This document shows, piece by piece, positions 24,156-35,869 of a stretch of 64,000 nt of DNA. The notes under the pieces were generated by a model. It did no database searches, was not told the DNA's origin, and worked only from the letters and a program-made list of their open reading frames with translations. Every line of letters begins with the position of its first letter. Position 1 is the first letter of the stretch. Source of the stretch: Paramecium pentaurelia. Taxonomy: Eukaryota; Ciliophora; Oligohymenophorea; Peniculida; Parameciidae. A program made the position numbers and the translations under genes. The stretch covers positions 493,140 through 557,139 of the forward strand of contig CAJJDO010000037.1 in assembly GCA_905183005.1 (NCBI GenBank). Direction: 5' to 3'.

Positions 24156-24725
24156 CTGATTAAATTATAAATAAACTAAGTGATCTTTCAAATATAAATT
24201 AAATTTTTATTAAAGGTTTAGTTTACTTCTTTTTGATCATTTCATATATAATACTTATTTTAATTACCTTAAAAAATAGAAGCATTACTTTCTAATTGTC
24301 AATATTATAATATTTATAGATGCTATTTTCAACTCTTTAGATCTCATTTGATTTTTGATTAATAAAAATATCATAAATGATTAATATTGAATAAAGAATT
24401 TAGAGATGTAATCATTATTATATAAAATAGAGTTTACAGATACATTTTATAAAGAATATTTTTAGTATAAAATTAATTGAAGTTTATTTGATTTTATTTT
24501 TAAATGAAAAAATTCAAAGTAACTTATTATTATATTCATCTAATATAAATATTAGAAATATACAACTTCTAAGTTTAATTGTATATTTTTATTTTATTTT
24601 TTTTTGTGATGGTAAGTTAAAATTATTAAAAATCATAAATACTTATATTCACTAAAAATAAGATATTCAAAATGTAATTTTTATATTAATGATTTAGTTA
24701 ATCTATATAAATTATTCTATGAAAA
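24156..24725. other. AT-rich intergenic, nothing seen
   Basis: 570 bp upstream of the second histidine-kinase-like gene. It has poly-T stretches and short AT runs only. No frame or RNA is supported. Confidence 0.4.
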
Positions 24726-25453
24726 TCAATAGTTTTTTTTAACTTATTTAGAAGTAACTTTAGCTGAACTTACTTTCTTCAATAGATTTTATTCATTAAT
24801 ATTAGTTAACTAAAAATTACTGTTCTTCCAATCAAAATAAATATAATCATCAAGCTATTATAATTGAAATCAATTACATTATCTTCAACTAAATTTATAT
24901 TTAATAACTTTTATCTGTTATCATCTTTGCATGATTTAGAATATTGCGATGTTTATTCTTTGAACTCTAATCTCAATTTCATAATTCATAGATACATTGT
25001 AGAATTTCTTCTTGTTGAGAAGACACTAATTTTTATGTTGAATTCATTTTTACAGATTAAGCTTCCTCTTTATTCAATAAATAAATCTTCTAAAAATGTT
25101 ATTGTTATACATTCTATTAGATAACATCGCTACTTTATATGAATTATTTACTGAGTTGGAAGTGCAGGTGTAGTAGGTTCCTATCTTTCTTCATAGAGGA
25201 TACTTGATTAATTGTTGCTTAAATCTAGTAATAATTATATTGAATTGATTATACTTATAGGGTCATCTGGTAGCTTCTCTGTCACTTAAGTGATAATTTT
25301 CTTTTGTAAACTTGGATGTTTAAGATTGGAACCATCCAATTTTGATGATTATTCTTTAGCAAAAGTCATATTATTAACTTAAACATCATTTTGATTCTAA
25401 ATAATTTCTTCTCCATAGGTTTGATTCTATTATTTACATACTGCTGCTCCCAT
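24726..25453 (-). CDS. Uncharacterised protein with likely N-myristoylation site
   Basis: 217 aa, introns of 22, 29 and 23 nt. The start MGAAVCKQQ is a good N-myristoylation signal (Gly2, small residues, Lys7) with Cys6 available for palmitoylation, so the protein may be membrane-anchored. The body is polar: SSKLDGSNLKHPSL, SIINSIQLLLDLSNN, and a C-terminal LDDYIYFDWKNSNF. No domain is recognised. The divergent neighbour at 25518 starts only 64 bp away, so the two genes probably share a promoter region. Confidence 0.6.
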
Positions 25454-25517
25454 TATAATCTTAATTTTAATTATAATTTCATTAAATACATATTCAAAAA
25501 CATCTATGATTACAAAA

Positions 25518-26287
25518 ATGCCTTTAAGAATTGCAAGAACTTTATTCTCTGTGAACTTTCCTGGATCTTAAATAATTATTCCATAATAGTTAATTGAAAT
25601 AAGTATATTGAATGTTTATTTAAAGATCATCTATTTTAACTTACAGAAATTGAAAAAATGATTGAAACTATACCATTAAACATAAATCACTATAATAATG
25701 ATCAAATAAAATGGAATGGTTTTAAATTTAAAGATTTTGAAGATCAATTAAGAATAGAACTAAGTAAAAATGTAGAAAATATTTAAATTTTAATTTGTAT
25801 TGATTTCTAAAACAGATAATAATCAAAAGAGCAAGAAATAATTGATAATTAAATAATCCAAATTCAAAATTCTTCAGAAAACTATTATAGTTCGTTTTAA
25901 AGTAATTCATCTCCATTTAGTATTTATTTGACTAAAGGAAATGGGATTATTTCATGTTATGAATGTCTGGCATACAATGGGAAAGTATACAAATATAATT
26001 AATGTAGATTATAATTGAAATGGTTTCTATTATTGATGACATTGAAGAACATAAATAAATCCCTAGATAAAATAGAGGATTGAAAGATTATAATGGAAGT
26101 AATCATCTAATTGATGAATCTGTACAATATTTGATAATAACAAAAGATATAAATCGATATGTTGAATTATTTAAAGACTTTTGAAATAGATTCAGAACTT
26201 GCTTAATTTGTACAACATGTTCAAATTTAAAAAGATCAAGTTCTAAATGTGATTTATTTGTAATCCAAAGAAATACTTCATGATTGA
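25518..26287 (+). CDS. Mitochondrial p32/MAM33-family protein
   Basis: 232 aa, introns at 25603-25625, 25985-26007 and 26122-26146 (23, 23, 25 nt). The N-terminus MPLRIARTLFSVN is basic and could be a mitochondrial presequence. Acidic and beta-rich segments follow (SPFSIYLTKGNG, ISCYECLAYNGK). The C-terminal helical region IQIDMLNYLKTFEIDSELAQF then QIQKDQVLNVIYLQSKEIL matches the conserved end of the p32 (C1QBP)/MAM33 family. In that family an LQ---YL--RGI helix precedes a K----WL-- helix. Family members form acidic trimers in the matrix that support mitochondrial translation. The usual WL dipeptide is YL here. Moderate certainty. Confidence 0.65.
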
Positions 26288-26434
26288 CATAATTAATAAA
26301 AATTTATTTAAATTTAAAACACAACTTCACAAACTATATAATTTCACTTTTTATTAGTTCTTCTATTATCATATTAAATAATTATAAAATTATTTTAATA
26401 TATACAATGAAATATATTTTATTTATTATCAATA

Positions 26435-28112
26435 ATGTCCGTAGTGGAACTTCCAGATGTAATCACTTCCAATTATTAATAAGATTAGACTTTATTCACA
26501 TAAATCTCGTACTAGATCTAAAAAGAGTGATTTTGAGAAATATCGTAACTCATCAGTTCTCTTATCAGTTGAAAAAATGATTAAACATAATAGTTTATGC
26601 TCAGTTTTAGGTTAAGATAATGATTATTATCCTAAATAATTAGAAGATTAAAAAGTAATCCAATATATATATATTTATAATAGAAAGTTGATGAAGCTTA
26701 AGAAGTACATGCTAATTTGACAGAATTAAAAAAAAGTTGTGATAATATGAAAATGTCTGGTATTAATAAAGATAAAGATATTGATAAAATGAGAAAGGAT
26801 ATTGATCAAATGAGTTATTAAATCGAATAATATAATATAAGAAAAAAGGATTTAGAAAGACAAGAAAATGAATACTCATTAAAATTATAAGAATAATAAA
26901 AATTATTAAGTCAAAGCAATTATGATAAAAAGATTTTTGAACATATGTTGACAAGAATGAAAAAAGATTAAGTAACTTATTAATTAAGAGCAAATTAATA
27001 TGAAAGACATCTTAAATAAGCATTATTATCATATTAATCATCAAGTTAAAAGTAATATACTTATTAATTTATAGAGCTTTGGAAATTTAAGTTTTACTTT
27101 AAAAAACCATGTTAGCCTTGAAAGAAGTGGCTGATGGAATTAAACAATAAAATAGAAATAGGGAAAAAAATATATCAAGATTTAAAAATGAACTAAAATA
27201 AAAATCAGATGTTGAACACAAAAGAGATGAAAGAATAAAAAGATAATAAGAGATTGCAGAAGTTGCTGCTAATGATATTAGAGATGGAGCATTAAAAAAA
27301 TGGAGAAAATTATTATTAGTTCATAAATTCTTAAATTCTTTTTTGAAAAGTAAAATGCAAAGAGGAATAGCTTAATATCAAAATTTAGAAATAGCATTCT
27401 AAAAAATAAAGGCTTCAACAGGTATATCAGATGCTAATGAAATTGTTTAGAAATTTATAGGGAGAGAACAAACTTATGCTCATCTACTGATATCTATATC
27501 AGATTATGAAAAGAAAATAAATAATTTAAAATAAGAAAATCAAGAATTAAGAAATAATTTTAATGTATTAAAATAAGAATATAGTGATATGGATAAAGAA
27601 TTTTTTGTTGAAAATCATAAATTAAGAAATGAATAAACAGATTAAGATAAAATGGTCATAGAAATTGAAGAAAAAGCAACAATTTCTGGATTATTATAAA
27701 ATAAATTGAATAATTGGATTACAAGAAATTTGAAAAAATTAGCATAATCAAAAGATAAAGGATTTTAAGGAATTCTAGATGCTATTAAAGAAAAATTACT
27801 TAACTTATCTGAACTGGTAAATTTACAATTTTTATAGAATAGTAACAATAAGAATTATTGAATAAATCTATTTTCAGCACTGTCCTAGAATTAAATGATT
27901 AGGAATTTTTAAAAAGAAATGTCAGAATCAAACCAAAATAATAGAATTCCCATTTGCATTCAAATAATTCTTAAGATTATTCAGCTATACCTAATGATGA
28001 TGAAATTTTTAATGAATTACCAAGCAAAGATGAAGAATAAGAGGAACAAGAAGAAGATCATTTATTGAATTAATTGAGAGAGGAAGTTAAAGGGAAAGTT
28101 TAGAAAAAATGA
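26435..28112 (+). CDS. Outer dynein arm docking complex-type coiled-coil protein (ODAD1/ODAD3-like)
   Basis: 524 aa, introns at 26459-26483, 26655-26683, 27052-27074 and 27817-27842. It is almost entirely coiled coil from residue 75 to 440. Family landmarks are IFEHMLTRMKKDQ, followed by an ALEIQVLLQKTMLALK segment, and later AFQKIKASTGISDANEIVQKF. That last motif is shared by the CCDC114/CCDC151 proteins, which form the docking complex attaching outer dynein arms to doublet microtubules. The C-terminal 90 residues are acidic and Gln-rich. Which of the two docking subunits it is cannot be settled by eye. It would act in the cilium. Confidence 0.75.
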
Positions 28113-28274
28113 CTAAAAAATTTGATATTAATTATTCCATTATTTTTACAATTCTTTTTTTTTATACATTTAAATTAGATAGTCCTTTGTTAATAAGTAT
28201 AAAACAAAGTACAATATTAAAAAATAAAAGACATTTTGAATATAAAGGAAAAAGCATTTATTTATTTATGAATT

Positions 28275-28845
28275 TCATTTCTGTCCTTTTTCATCATCTG
28301 AATAAAAAACATCATGTTGTTATTATTTTTGTACAACCATTAGTTATTTAACTTATTCTTTGGTTTCCTTCTTTACTGAGAATGACTCTTATTCTGAATC
28401 TTCGTCATCATAATCAACAGTGCTTCGATGATGAGTTGAAATTTAAACATAATGCACTTGTAATCTCTCAGATATTTGACGATAAGAAAATCCTAAAGAA
28501 TTTAAGTGCTCAACCAATTGCCAAAACTCTTGTTTTTAATATGTATAAGGAGAACTTCTTCTTCCTACAAGTTTTTAAGGTGGAGGAGGATTTAAGTCTT
28601 TTTCAACATAGACTCTGTAAATGGCATCAATATTAGTTTGTACTTTTTATTGGAGTGACTTTATTGATAAAAATGTATTTTACCTGATCTGGTATTAATT
28701 TCTCTATAAACATTTGCATTGAATTGTACATTCTATAGAAGTCTATAGCTTTTATATCTTGTGTATTAGCGTTTTTGATGTCAAAAGGAAAATCCCCATT
28801 TTCAGGGTTAGGTATAAATAACGGGCGGGTTTATTTTTTTCTCAT
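28275..28845 (-). CDS. Uncharacterised protein, PENGDFPFDIK family member B
   Basis: 181 aa, one 25-nt intron (28659-28683). Paralogue of 4922-5481: same basic start (MRKKQTRPLF), same PENGDFPFDIK block, same FYRMYNSM helix and EKLI before the intron, same SLQ-KVQTNID start of exon 2. The same central helix pair (FWQLVEHLNSLGFSYRQISERLQ) follows, and both have acidic tails. A proline run PPPPQ near residue 80 is unique to this copy. The shared intron site shows descent by duplication of a spliced gene. No function is known; the conserved LGF/MGF core may be UBA-like. Confidence 0.72.
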
Positions 28846-29177
28846 AAAATTTTTTTAAATCAAATTTGAGATTGTGCTTCATCGTTCATTAAATGAACAA
28901 ATCTAATTAAGGAAAAATTAAATATATATATATATATATGTTTTAAGAGAATAAAAACATAAATTTTATTAATACAGCTATGGTTATATAAAATAAATTC
29001 TCATCGAAAGTATATTAATCTCTATATACAAACAAAATCAAATATAAGTGATCAAACAATATATATATTATTAAGTATTGATATCATAATCTGTTAAATA
29101 TTCAATACTGTAATATGAATACACACTAAGAATTATTTTGTAAATTAATAAATGTTTTAATTAATAAATTTTAACTT
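28846..29177. other. Divergent intergenic region with (AT)n run
   Basis: 330 bp between two divergent genes. It holds an uninterrupted AT dinucleotide run at about 28922-28939 and a short A/T-only background. Promoters for both neighbours are expected here, but no motif can be named. Confidence 0.4.
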
Positions 29178-31146
29178 ATGCATATCACTCCAGTTTCTCT
29201 TTTAAATTTTGATTAAACTAAAGTCAGAGATCCAATTATTAATTCCCCAAGATCAATTGAAGCTTGTAGAAGATAAGGAATTAGACCAGAACAACTGATT
29301 ATGAAAAGTTTATACGATTTGAAAAGAGAAAATAAAAATTTAAACTTAGATGAACAAGCTTGGAAAATATTTCTTTAACATGAAGAAGATAAAAGATAAG
29401 CTAGAGTATCTGTATTAATAGCAGAGAGAGAAGAGATTATTTCACAATAGAAAGATGAATATGAGAATGAAAAGTTTGAGAGGATTGATTTAGAAAAGGA
29501 AAGAAAGAGAATGGAGATGATAAAAAATAGAAGATAAAAATAAATGTAAAAGGCATTAGATGAGGAAATAAAAACATAAGAGTTATAGAATCAATTAAGA
29601 AAAAAAGAAATGGAATTGAAAGAGAGATAAAATGAATAACGTTAAGAATTAGAATAAAGAAAGAAGGATAAAAAGATTGAAGAATAATTTAGAAAATAAT
29701 AAATTGAATATTAAGAGCATTTAAGAAAATAAAAATTATATGCAGAATAAGATCGATTAAAATATGAAACTACTCATAAAATAACACCATAATAAAGAAT
29801 TTAATAAGAGAAAGAACTTAAGAAGTAAAAGAATAAAAGAGATAAATAATTAAAGAAAGCATAGGAAGAGAGAGAAGAAAAGGAAAGAGTGCATTAATAA
29901 ATGCTTGAATAATTATATGAGGCAAAATTATAAAAAATGGAATAAAGAGAAGCTAGACGCCAGATCTTATTAGAAGAAGAGAAAGAACTCAGATAATAAT
30001 TGATTTAAGAAAAATAAGAAGAAGCAAATTATAGAAGAGATGAAAATAAGAGAAGGGCTTAACATTAATTAAATTAAGTGTATTTGAATTTTTAATAAAA
30101 ATAATTGAATGCTGAATAAAAATTGATTGCAAAATAAAAGGAAATTGAATTGTTGAATAAGGAATAGGATATGAAAAGAGATATTCAAAAATTAAAAAGA
30201 TAAGAGATATAAAAAAAGAATACAGCTTAACAAGAAAAAAGAAAAGATGATCTGATGTTTAAATTTAAAGAAATTGAAGATAGATTTAAAATTAATGAAA
30301 TGGATAGAGAACTAACATTACATCAAAGAAGATAACTTTAAGAAGAAAGAGAACACTATAGATAATAAGTATTATTGAATTAAATATTTTAGTTATTATT
30401 AAAAAATGATTAAGAATTAGAAAAAAAATGTGAAAAGATTAGTATGTAAAGAGAAGCAAAAGAATTATAAGCACTAAAAGTATTAAAAGAAAGAGATGAT
30501 ATGATTAAAGAAAAACACCTTAAAGAATTACTAAGAAAATAGGAATAAGAAGAAACTTAAGAAAGAATGATGAGAATAAGAGATTATGAAAGAGAGTAAT
30601 TGAAAAAGAAAGTAGAAGAAAAATCTTAAAGAAGAGATTAATTAATAAAAGAAAAAATAGCTTCAGAGAAACAAAAATAAGAATATAAGAAAGCTCAAAT
30701 TATGGAAAAAGAATAACTTAAAAAAGATTTAGCTGAATTATTAAAAGAACAATAATAATAAGAACCTAAACATATAAATGTACAACACAAAAAAAGACCT
30801 GAGAGTGCTCCTTAAAAGGGTAAAGCATTGTAAGAATAATAGTAAAAAAATAAGCCAATTGTAATGGCTCCCTATGATATAATGACTAAAGAGAAACAAA
30901 TCTAAGAATTAAAAATTAAATAAAATCAAGAATTGTTAAATGTAAATATTTAAAATAAATTAAATTTAGCTTTTGTAAGAAGAAGAAAATAAAGAGCTTG
31001 ATAGATAAAAATTATTAAGGTAAGTTGATGATCCAATTGAAAGAATGCGACTTGAAAAAATATTAGAGTTTGAAAGAGCTTTAACATAAGATCGACTTGC
31101 ATAATTAGACAATAAACATCAAAAAGAATTAGAAAAATTTGAATGA
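29178..31146 (+). CDS. CCDC177-like long coiled-coil protein
   Basis: 646 aa, one 28-nt intron (30942-30969). The N-terminal motif NSPRSIEACRRQGIRPEQL, followed by a LYDLKRE segment, matches the SPRS-EAC-R--V-P-ELL signature of CCDC177, a conserved protein of ciliated eukaryotes. From residue 65 to the end it is one long, highly charged Glu/Lys/Gln/Arg single helix or coiled coil, with the tail ELDRQKLLRQVDDPIERM. No signal or membrane segment. The C-terminal exon re-enters a helical frame after the intron, which supports the splice. A structural role in the cilium or cortex is likely, but this is inference. Confidence 0.7.
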
Positions 31147-31257
31147 ACTATACTTTGATCATCATTTCCATTAGTTATGGATAAAACATTTTATTGTAAT
31201 TAATTATATTTGGGTTCTTGATGTACATGTTTATTAATTTATTTTATATATATATAA

Positions 31258-31500
31258 ATGTAAGTTGAAATTCCCAGTAGATCATAAACAAGATTGAGCT
31301 CAAAAAAGTTAAGTTAAAGATTTAGGATTGATAAATAAGGTCATCCTATTTTGAGAGGATTTAAATTACATTCAGTTACATTTATTGATGATGTAGTTGC
31401 AGGAACTCCTGTTCATCAGATATATTTTGTTGACTGTTGGAAATATCATAATTATAATGATTTTAGAAAAGATCAATCCAAATGTTGTTAAATAAGCTGA
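31258..31500 (+). CDS. Small uncharacterised protein with KLHSVTFIDDV motif
   Basis: 80 aa, no intron. It has a basic start (MQVEIPSRSQTRLSSKKL), then RIDKQGHPILRGFKLHSVTF, IDDV and VDCWKYHNYN. The order G-PI--G-K-H-V-F-D, V, and a short Y/W-K-YN end recurs, as far as I recall, in small ciliate proteins of unknown function. Protein-like composition and a proper TGA support it. Located 111 bp after the CCDC177-like gene on the same strand. Confidence 0.55.
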
Positions 31501-31667
31501 GTAATGATTATTATATGATTAAATATAACAAATACTATACTAATTTTTTTTTGATTTGAAGTATTTTGAAATTTATTGATCAATCTAGAAGAATAAAACA
31601 AATTAGTTAATTAAAAAATAGATATACATAGGAGATTACAAAATAGGCTTTATATCACAAAATTAGA

Positions 31668-33318
31668 TCAAAATAAATATTCTCTATCTGTCTTGATATT
31701 TTCAACTATCCACTTATGCAACAACATTTAATCGATAGATATTCTATGATCTGGACTCTATTGTAATCCTCTTATTACAAAATCTTTCAAAGATGGAGAA
31801 AAGAAATGAGGAAGATCAAATTTATTCTAATCTAAGAAAATAATATTACATTTAATATATTTTCCATAATGGCATCATCATCTCTTGGAAATTCTGAAAA
31901 TGGAGTGTTACCAGCTACAAGTTCGTAAGCTAGAATAGCAATTTACCATGCATCACATCTTTCATCATATCCTTCATCTTTTATGACTTCAGGGGCAATA
32001 TAATCTACAGTTCCACAAAAAGTATTTCTTCTATCTTCATACTTAGGGATTTCTCGAACACAACCTAAATCACACAATTTAATGTAATTCTAAAAATTTT
32101 TGTTATAAATTAATACTAGAGATAATAAAATATTTTCCGTTTTTAAATCTCTATGCATAAATCCTTAATTATGCATATATTAAATAGCAGAAAGTATTTA
32201 CATTATAAAATTACTAGCTTCTTTCTCATTAAATCTTTTATTAGGCTATTTATACTAATGTTAAAATAATTCACCATTATTGCAAAATTCTAACATCATA
32301 TAAATATATTGTTGATCATAACTCTATCCAAACATTTTGACTATATTAGGATGTTATAATTTAGATTAGATTGCAATTTCTCTTGCTAATTATTATTACA
32401 TTTCATGGTCAATAACAGTTTACTTTTTTATAATTTTCAATGCAAAAATTAAACCAGTTCTATTATCTATTGCCATATGAACATCACTAAATTTTCCCCT
32501 TCCTAAAAATGAACTTATTTTTAATTTCAATTTATTTTCTATTTAAATATAGAGAGGATTGGTTTATTTTATTATTTTATTTTAAGTATTCACTTTTTAT
32601 GATTAAAGTTCATCTAATAACTTTTTAGCATAATTATTGTTCATATTAACATAATTAATAGAACTAGTATTGTTTATTAGTGTTGGATTTTTATTAACAT
32701 TTGAACCAAATTTGAGATTACCAAATGCATTATGGCTCAAACTCTTACAAACTTCTAATTTAGGTTAAGCTTTGAATGGAGAATTTAGTTTACAAGTGAC
32801 ATTTACTTTCTGTAATTTCATCCTTGATGATAAACCAGTATTTGTAATTGTTGATTCTTTAGTTAAACGTGGATCAGGTTATTTTTTGTTCAAGTTCATA
32901 CTGATATTGTTTTTTAGCAATACTAAATTTTCTTATAGAGTCTTAGATTTGTCAATTAATTTATTCCAATCCTTTTCCATCTATTCCCTTTATTTTTTGA
33001 CATTCGGAGATGGCTAACGTACTTATTAACTCACTAAAGGATCTTCTATAGTAATATTCAATTCTTTAGATGTTTTGCGAAATGCTATATTGCTATGCAC
33101 TGGTGAATTGAATTTCATTGATGGACCATAGACTATTTGAGAAGCTGGATATTAAAGCAATTATTTATTTTCAGAACCTTCTCTTGTCTATATTATCTAC
33201 ATGATGTTTGGCAATTTTATACTTTGTCTCTTGATGTTTGTTGTTGTGAGAAATACACTGCAGAGGTGGCACCAAATTAATTGTTATACTTAATTTAGCT
33301 TTGATTGGGTTAAAACAT
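31668..33318 (-). CDS. Aurora-like serine/threonine protein kinase
   Basis: 524 aa, introns at 33197-33222, 32090-32116 and 31827-31849. A 230-residue non-catalytic N-terminus (polar, with a short coiled coil SKTLQENLVLLKNN) precedes the kinase domain. Visible catalytic elements are FLGRGKFSDV (Gly loop), FALKIIKK (VAIK Lys), HRDLKTENILL, KLCDLGCV (DLG in place of DFG), the activation segment DRRNTFCGTVDYIAPEV and WQIAILAYELVAGNTPF. The RR-T-CGT-DY-PE activation loop is the hallmark of the Aurora family, which controls mitosis and cilium disassembly. The N-terminal extension and DLG make it a divergent member. All catalytic residues are present. Confidence 0.88.
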
Positions 33319-33413
33319 CTTCAAATTTTAATATATAATAATGTTATAACACAAAAAATGTTTAATCATTGTTGATTGTTTTCTTGAAATTAAATAAATT
33401 TTAATTAATTAAT

Positions 33414-33422
33414 AAAAAAAAA
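33414..33422 (-). terminator. RNA polymerase III T-run terminator of 5S rRNA
   Basis: Nine A residues on the plus strand (T9 in the transcript) lie directly 3' of the 5S rRNA end. A run of four or more T is the normal Pol III stop. Confidence 0.85.
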
Positions 33423-33542
33423 GGGTTGTCAACACGAGGACTTCCCAAGCGGTCCCCCACCTTAGTACTAACCTCGCCTTAAGCCGCTTAACTTCGGAGT
33501 TCGAATGGGATCCGGTGCTTTAGGCTTAGTATGGCCGACAAC
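33423..33542 (-). rRNA. 5S ribosomal RNA
   Basis: A 120-nt GC-rich island in AT-rich DNA. Read on the minus strand it begins GTTGTCGGCCATACTAAG and contains the universal loop A/helix III block ATCCCATTCGAACTCCGAA, then AAGCGGCTTAAGG, GGTTAGTACTAAGGTGGG and GACCGCTTGGGAAG. It ends in GACAAC, which pairs with the 5' GTTGTC. This is a standard eukaryotic 5S with its internal promoter region intact. In ciliates 5S genes are multicopy, which matters for the assembly gap at 34701. It is transcribed towards the Aurora-like kinase start 105 bp away. Confidence 0.97.
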
Positions 33543-33583
33543 GATATTTATAGTCTTAATTCTCTTTTATATCACAGCCTTTA

Positions 33584-33586
<3 letters not shown>

Positions 33587-33650
<64 letters not shown>

Positions 33651-33653
33651 TTA
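33587..33653. repeat. (ATT)n microsatellite
   Basis: About 22 tandem TTA/ATT units just upstream (relative to transcription) of the 5S gene. The same tract, with the same length, recurs at about 34756-34822 in the second copy of the large repeat. Confidence 0.9.
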
Positions 33654-33824
33654 GTATCTTATAATATAAAATTCAAGACTGTCTTATCAACATTTTTGAG
33701 TTAAAATAAAACATATATATTTATATTCAATAATATAATTGAGTAATTATGATAACATAGAAATTTTTAAAACAAAAAATAAAAATAAATTTTAAAGAAA
33801 TAAATAATATAGTGCTAAATTTTA

Positions 33825-34700
33825 ATGTGGAGATTTACAAAAAGTTAAATAGCTGATTTTGTTCATTATCGTTAACAACAATTACCAGAAGGCTACACAT
33901 AAAATGAAGAAATGAATATCATAAATCATTATTGCTGTAATTTACTGCCAACTTTATTTAAGAATGAAAAAAATTCATAATTAACTTTAATTTCTTATGC
34001 TGCAGTACTATTTAAACGATATTATATGATAAAAACAATATTTGAATAATCTGGAATGCATTAGATGCTATTATTTTGTAGTTATTTAGGAATGAAATTA
34101 AATGGAGTAATATAATAATTCATTTTAGCTTTCTTAATAATCTATTGCTATTCAAGCATAATAATTAAAAAAGAAACCAAAACATGAACGTTTTCATCAT
34201 TATGGAGATGAGTTTTATGCTAAATATGAAATTTTGATAGTACAAGCTTTAGGCTATGATATTGATGTAAAGCCGATTTATCCTATTATTCAATCAGCAA
34301 TATTTATTTATCAAATAAAAGATCTTTTAGAATAATCTCTATTCATTAGATATGAAAAGAAAATTGAAGAATATTTTTTAAAATCTCTATAGGGTTTTAC
34401 AATATTTACTTTTAAGGAAAGTGAGATTGCTTTGGCAATTGTAGAATGTAGTTTACAATCAATCTTTTCTGAAATTCTATCACCACATATATCTTTAGGA
34501 GGGATCAAACCATTAAAGTAATTGACAATAGAAAAAATAAAGAAATATTATTAAGAATATAAACAGAATGGAACCTTGATAATAGAATAAATAGATTAAA
34601 GAGATATATCTATAGCAAATCATTCTTAATAGATTTAAGAAGTGGTTCATTTGCTTTAAGAAATCAAAGACATTTCAAGAGAATTTGAGAAAAATTATGA
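33825..34700 (+). pseudogene. Cyclin H/C-like gene, 3'-truncated copy at assembly gap
   Basis: Identical to the complete gene at 34994-35957, including its 22-nt intron (34107-34128), but cut off by the N at 34701 after EKNYE. This is not a real pseudogene if the repeat is a contig overlap; it is the same locus shown twice. It should be collapsed with the downstream copy. Confidence 0.75.
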
Positions 34701-34701
34701 N
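34701..34701. other. Single-N assembly gap
   Basis: The only ambiguous base in the window. It separates two identical 1,168-bp blocks, the right one starting inside the 5S rRNA sequence, which is typical of contigs broken at a multicopy gene and abutted without merging. Confidence 0.9.
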
Positions 34702-34752
34702 GGCCGACAACGATATTTATAGTCTTAATTCTCTTTTATATCACAGCCTTTA

Positions 34753-34819
<67 letters not shown>

Positions 34820-35869
34820 TTAGTAACTTATAATATAAAATTCAAGACTGTCTTATCAACATTTTTGAGTTAAAATAAAACATATATATTTATATTCAAT
34901 AATATAATTGAGTAATTATGATAACATAGAAATTTTTAAAACAAAAAATAAAAATAAATTTTAAAGAAATAAATAATATAGTGCTAAATTTTAATGTGGA
35001 GATTTACAAAAAGTTAAATAGCTGATTTTGTTCATTATCGTTAACAACAATTACCAGAAGGCTACACATAAAATGAAGAAATGAATATCATAAATCATTA
35101 TTGCTGTAATTTACTGCCAACTTTATTTAAGAATGAAAAAAATTCATAATTAACTTTAATTTCTTATGCTGCAGTACTATTTAAACGATATTATATGATA
35201 AAAACAATATTTGAATAATCTGGAATGCATTAGATGCTATTATTTTGTAGTTATTTAGGAATGAAATTAAATGGAGTAATATAATAATTCATTTTAGCTT
35301 TCTTAATAATCTATTGCTATTCAAGCATAATAATTAAAAAAGAAACCAAAACATGAACGTTTTCATCATTATGGAGATGAGTTTTATGCTAAATATGAAA
35401 TTTTGATAGTACAAGCTTTAGGCTATGATATTGATGTAAAGCCGATTTATCCTATTATTCAATCAGCAATATTTATTTATCAAATAAAAGATCTTTTAGA
35501 ATAATCTCTATTCATTAGATATGAAAAGAAAATTGAAGAATATTTTTTAAAATCTCTATAGGGTTTTACAATATTTACTTTTAAGGAAAGTGAGATTGCT
35601 TTGGCAATTGTAGAATGTAGTTTACAATCAATCTTTTCTGAAATTCTATCACCACATATATCTTTAGGAGGGATCAAACCATTAAAGTAATTGACAATAG
35701 AAAAAATAAAGAAATATTATTAAGAATATAAACAGAATGGAACCTTGATAATAGAATAAATAGATTAAAGAGATATATCTATAGCAAATCATTCTTAATA
35801 GATTTAAGAAGTGGTTCATTTGCTTTAAGAAATCAAAGACATTTCAAGAGAATTTGAGAAAAATTATGA
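34702..35869. repeat. 1,168-bp direct repeat, copy 2 (right of N)
   Basis: Second copy of 33533-34700. Its first ten bases are the 5' end of the 5S rRNA gene; the remaining 110 bases of 5S are absent. It contains the second (ATT)n tract (about 34756-34822) and runs on into unique sequence at 35870. Confidence 0.9.

Larger units (their letters stand above)
33533..34700. repeat. 1,168-bp direct repeat, copy 1 (left of N)
   Basis: Matches 34702-35869 base for base at a constant offset of 1,169, apart from one substitution I found (T at 33657, A at 34826). It starts ten bases inside the 5' end of the 5S gene and includes the (ATT)n tract and most of the cyclin gene. Most simply an unmerged contig overlap across the single N. 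Confidence 0.9.

Noticed and set aside
24864..25597. Plus-strand frames of 86 and 68 codons
   Set aside because: They lie antisense to the spliced minus-strand gene at 24726-25453 and its 5' flank and have no protein-like continuation.
33587..33653. CRISPR-like or telomeric repeat array
   Set aside because: It is a plain ATT microsatellite. There are no spacers and no G-rich Paramecium telomere units.
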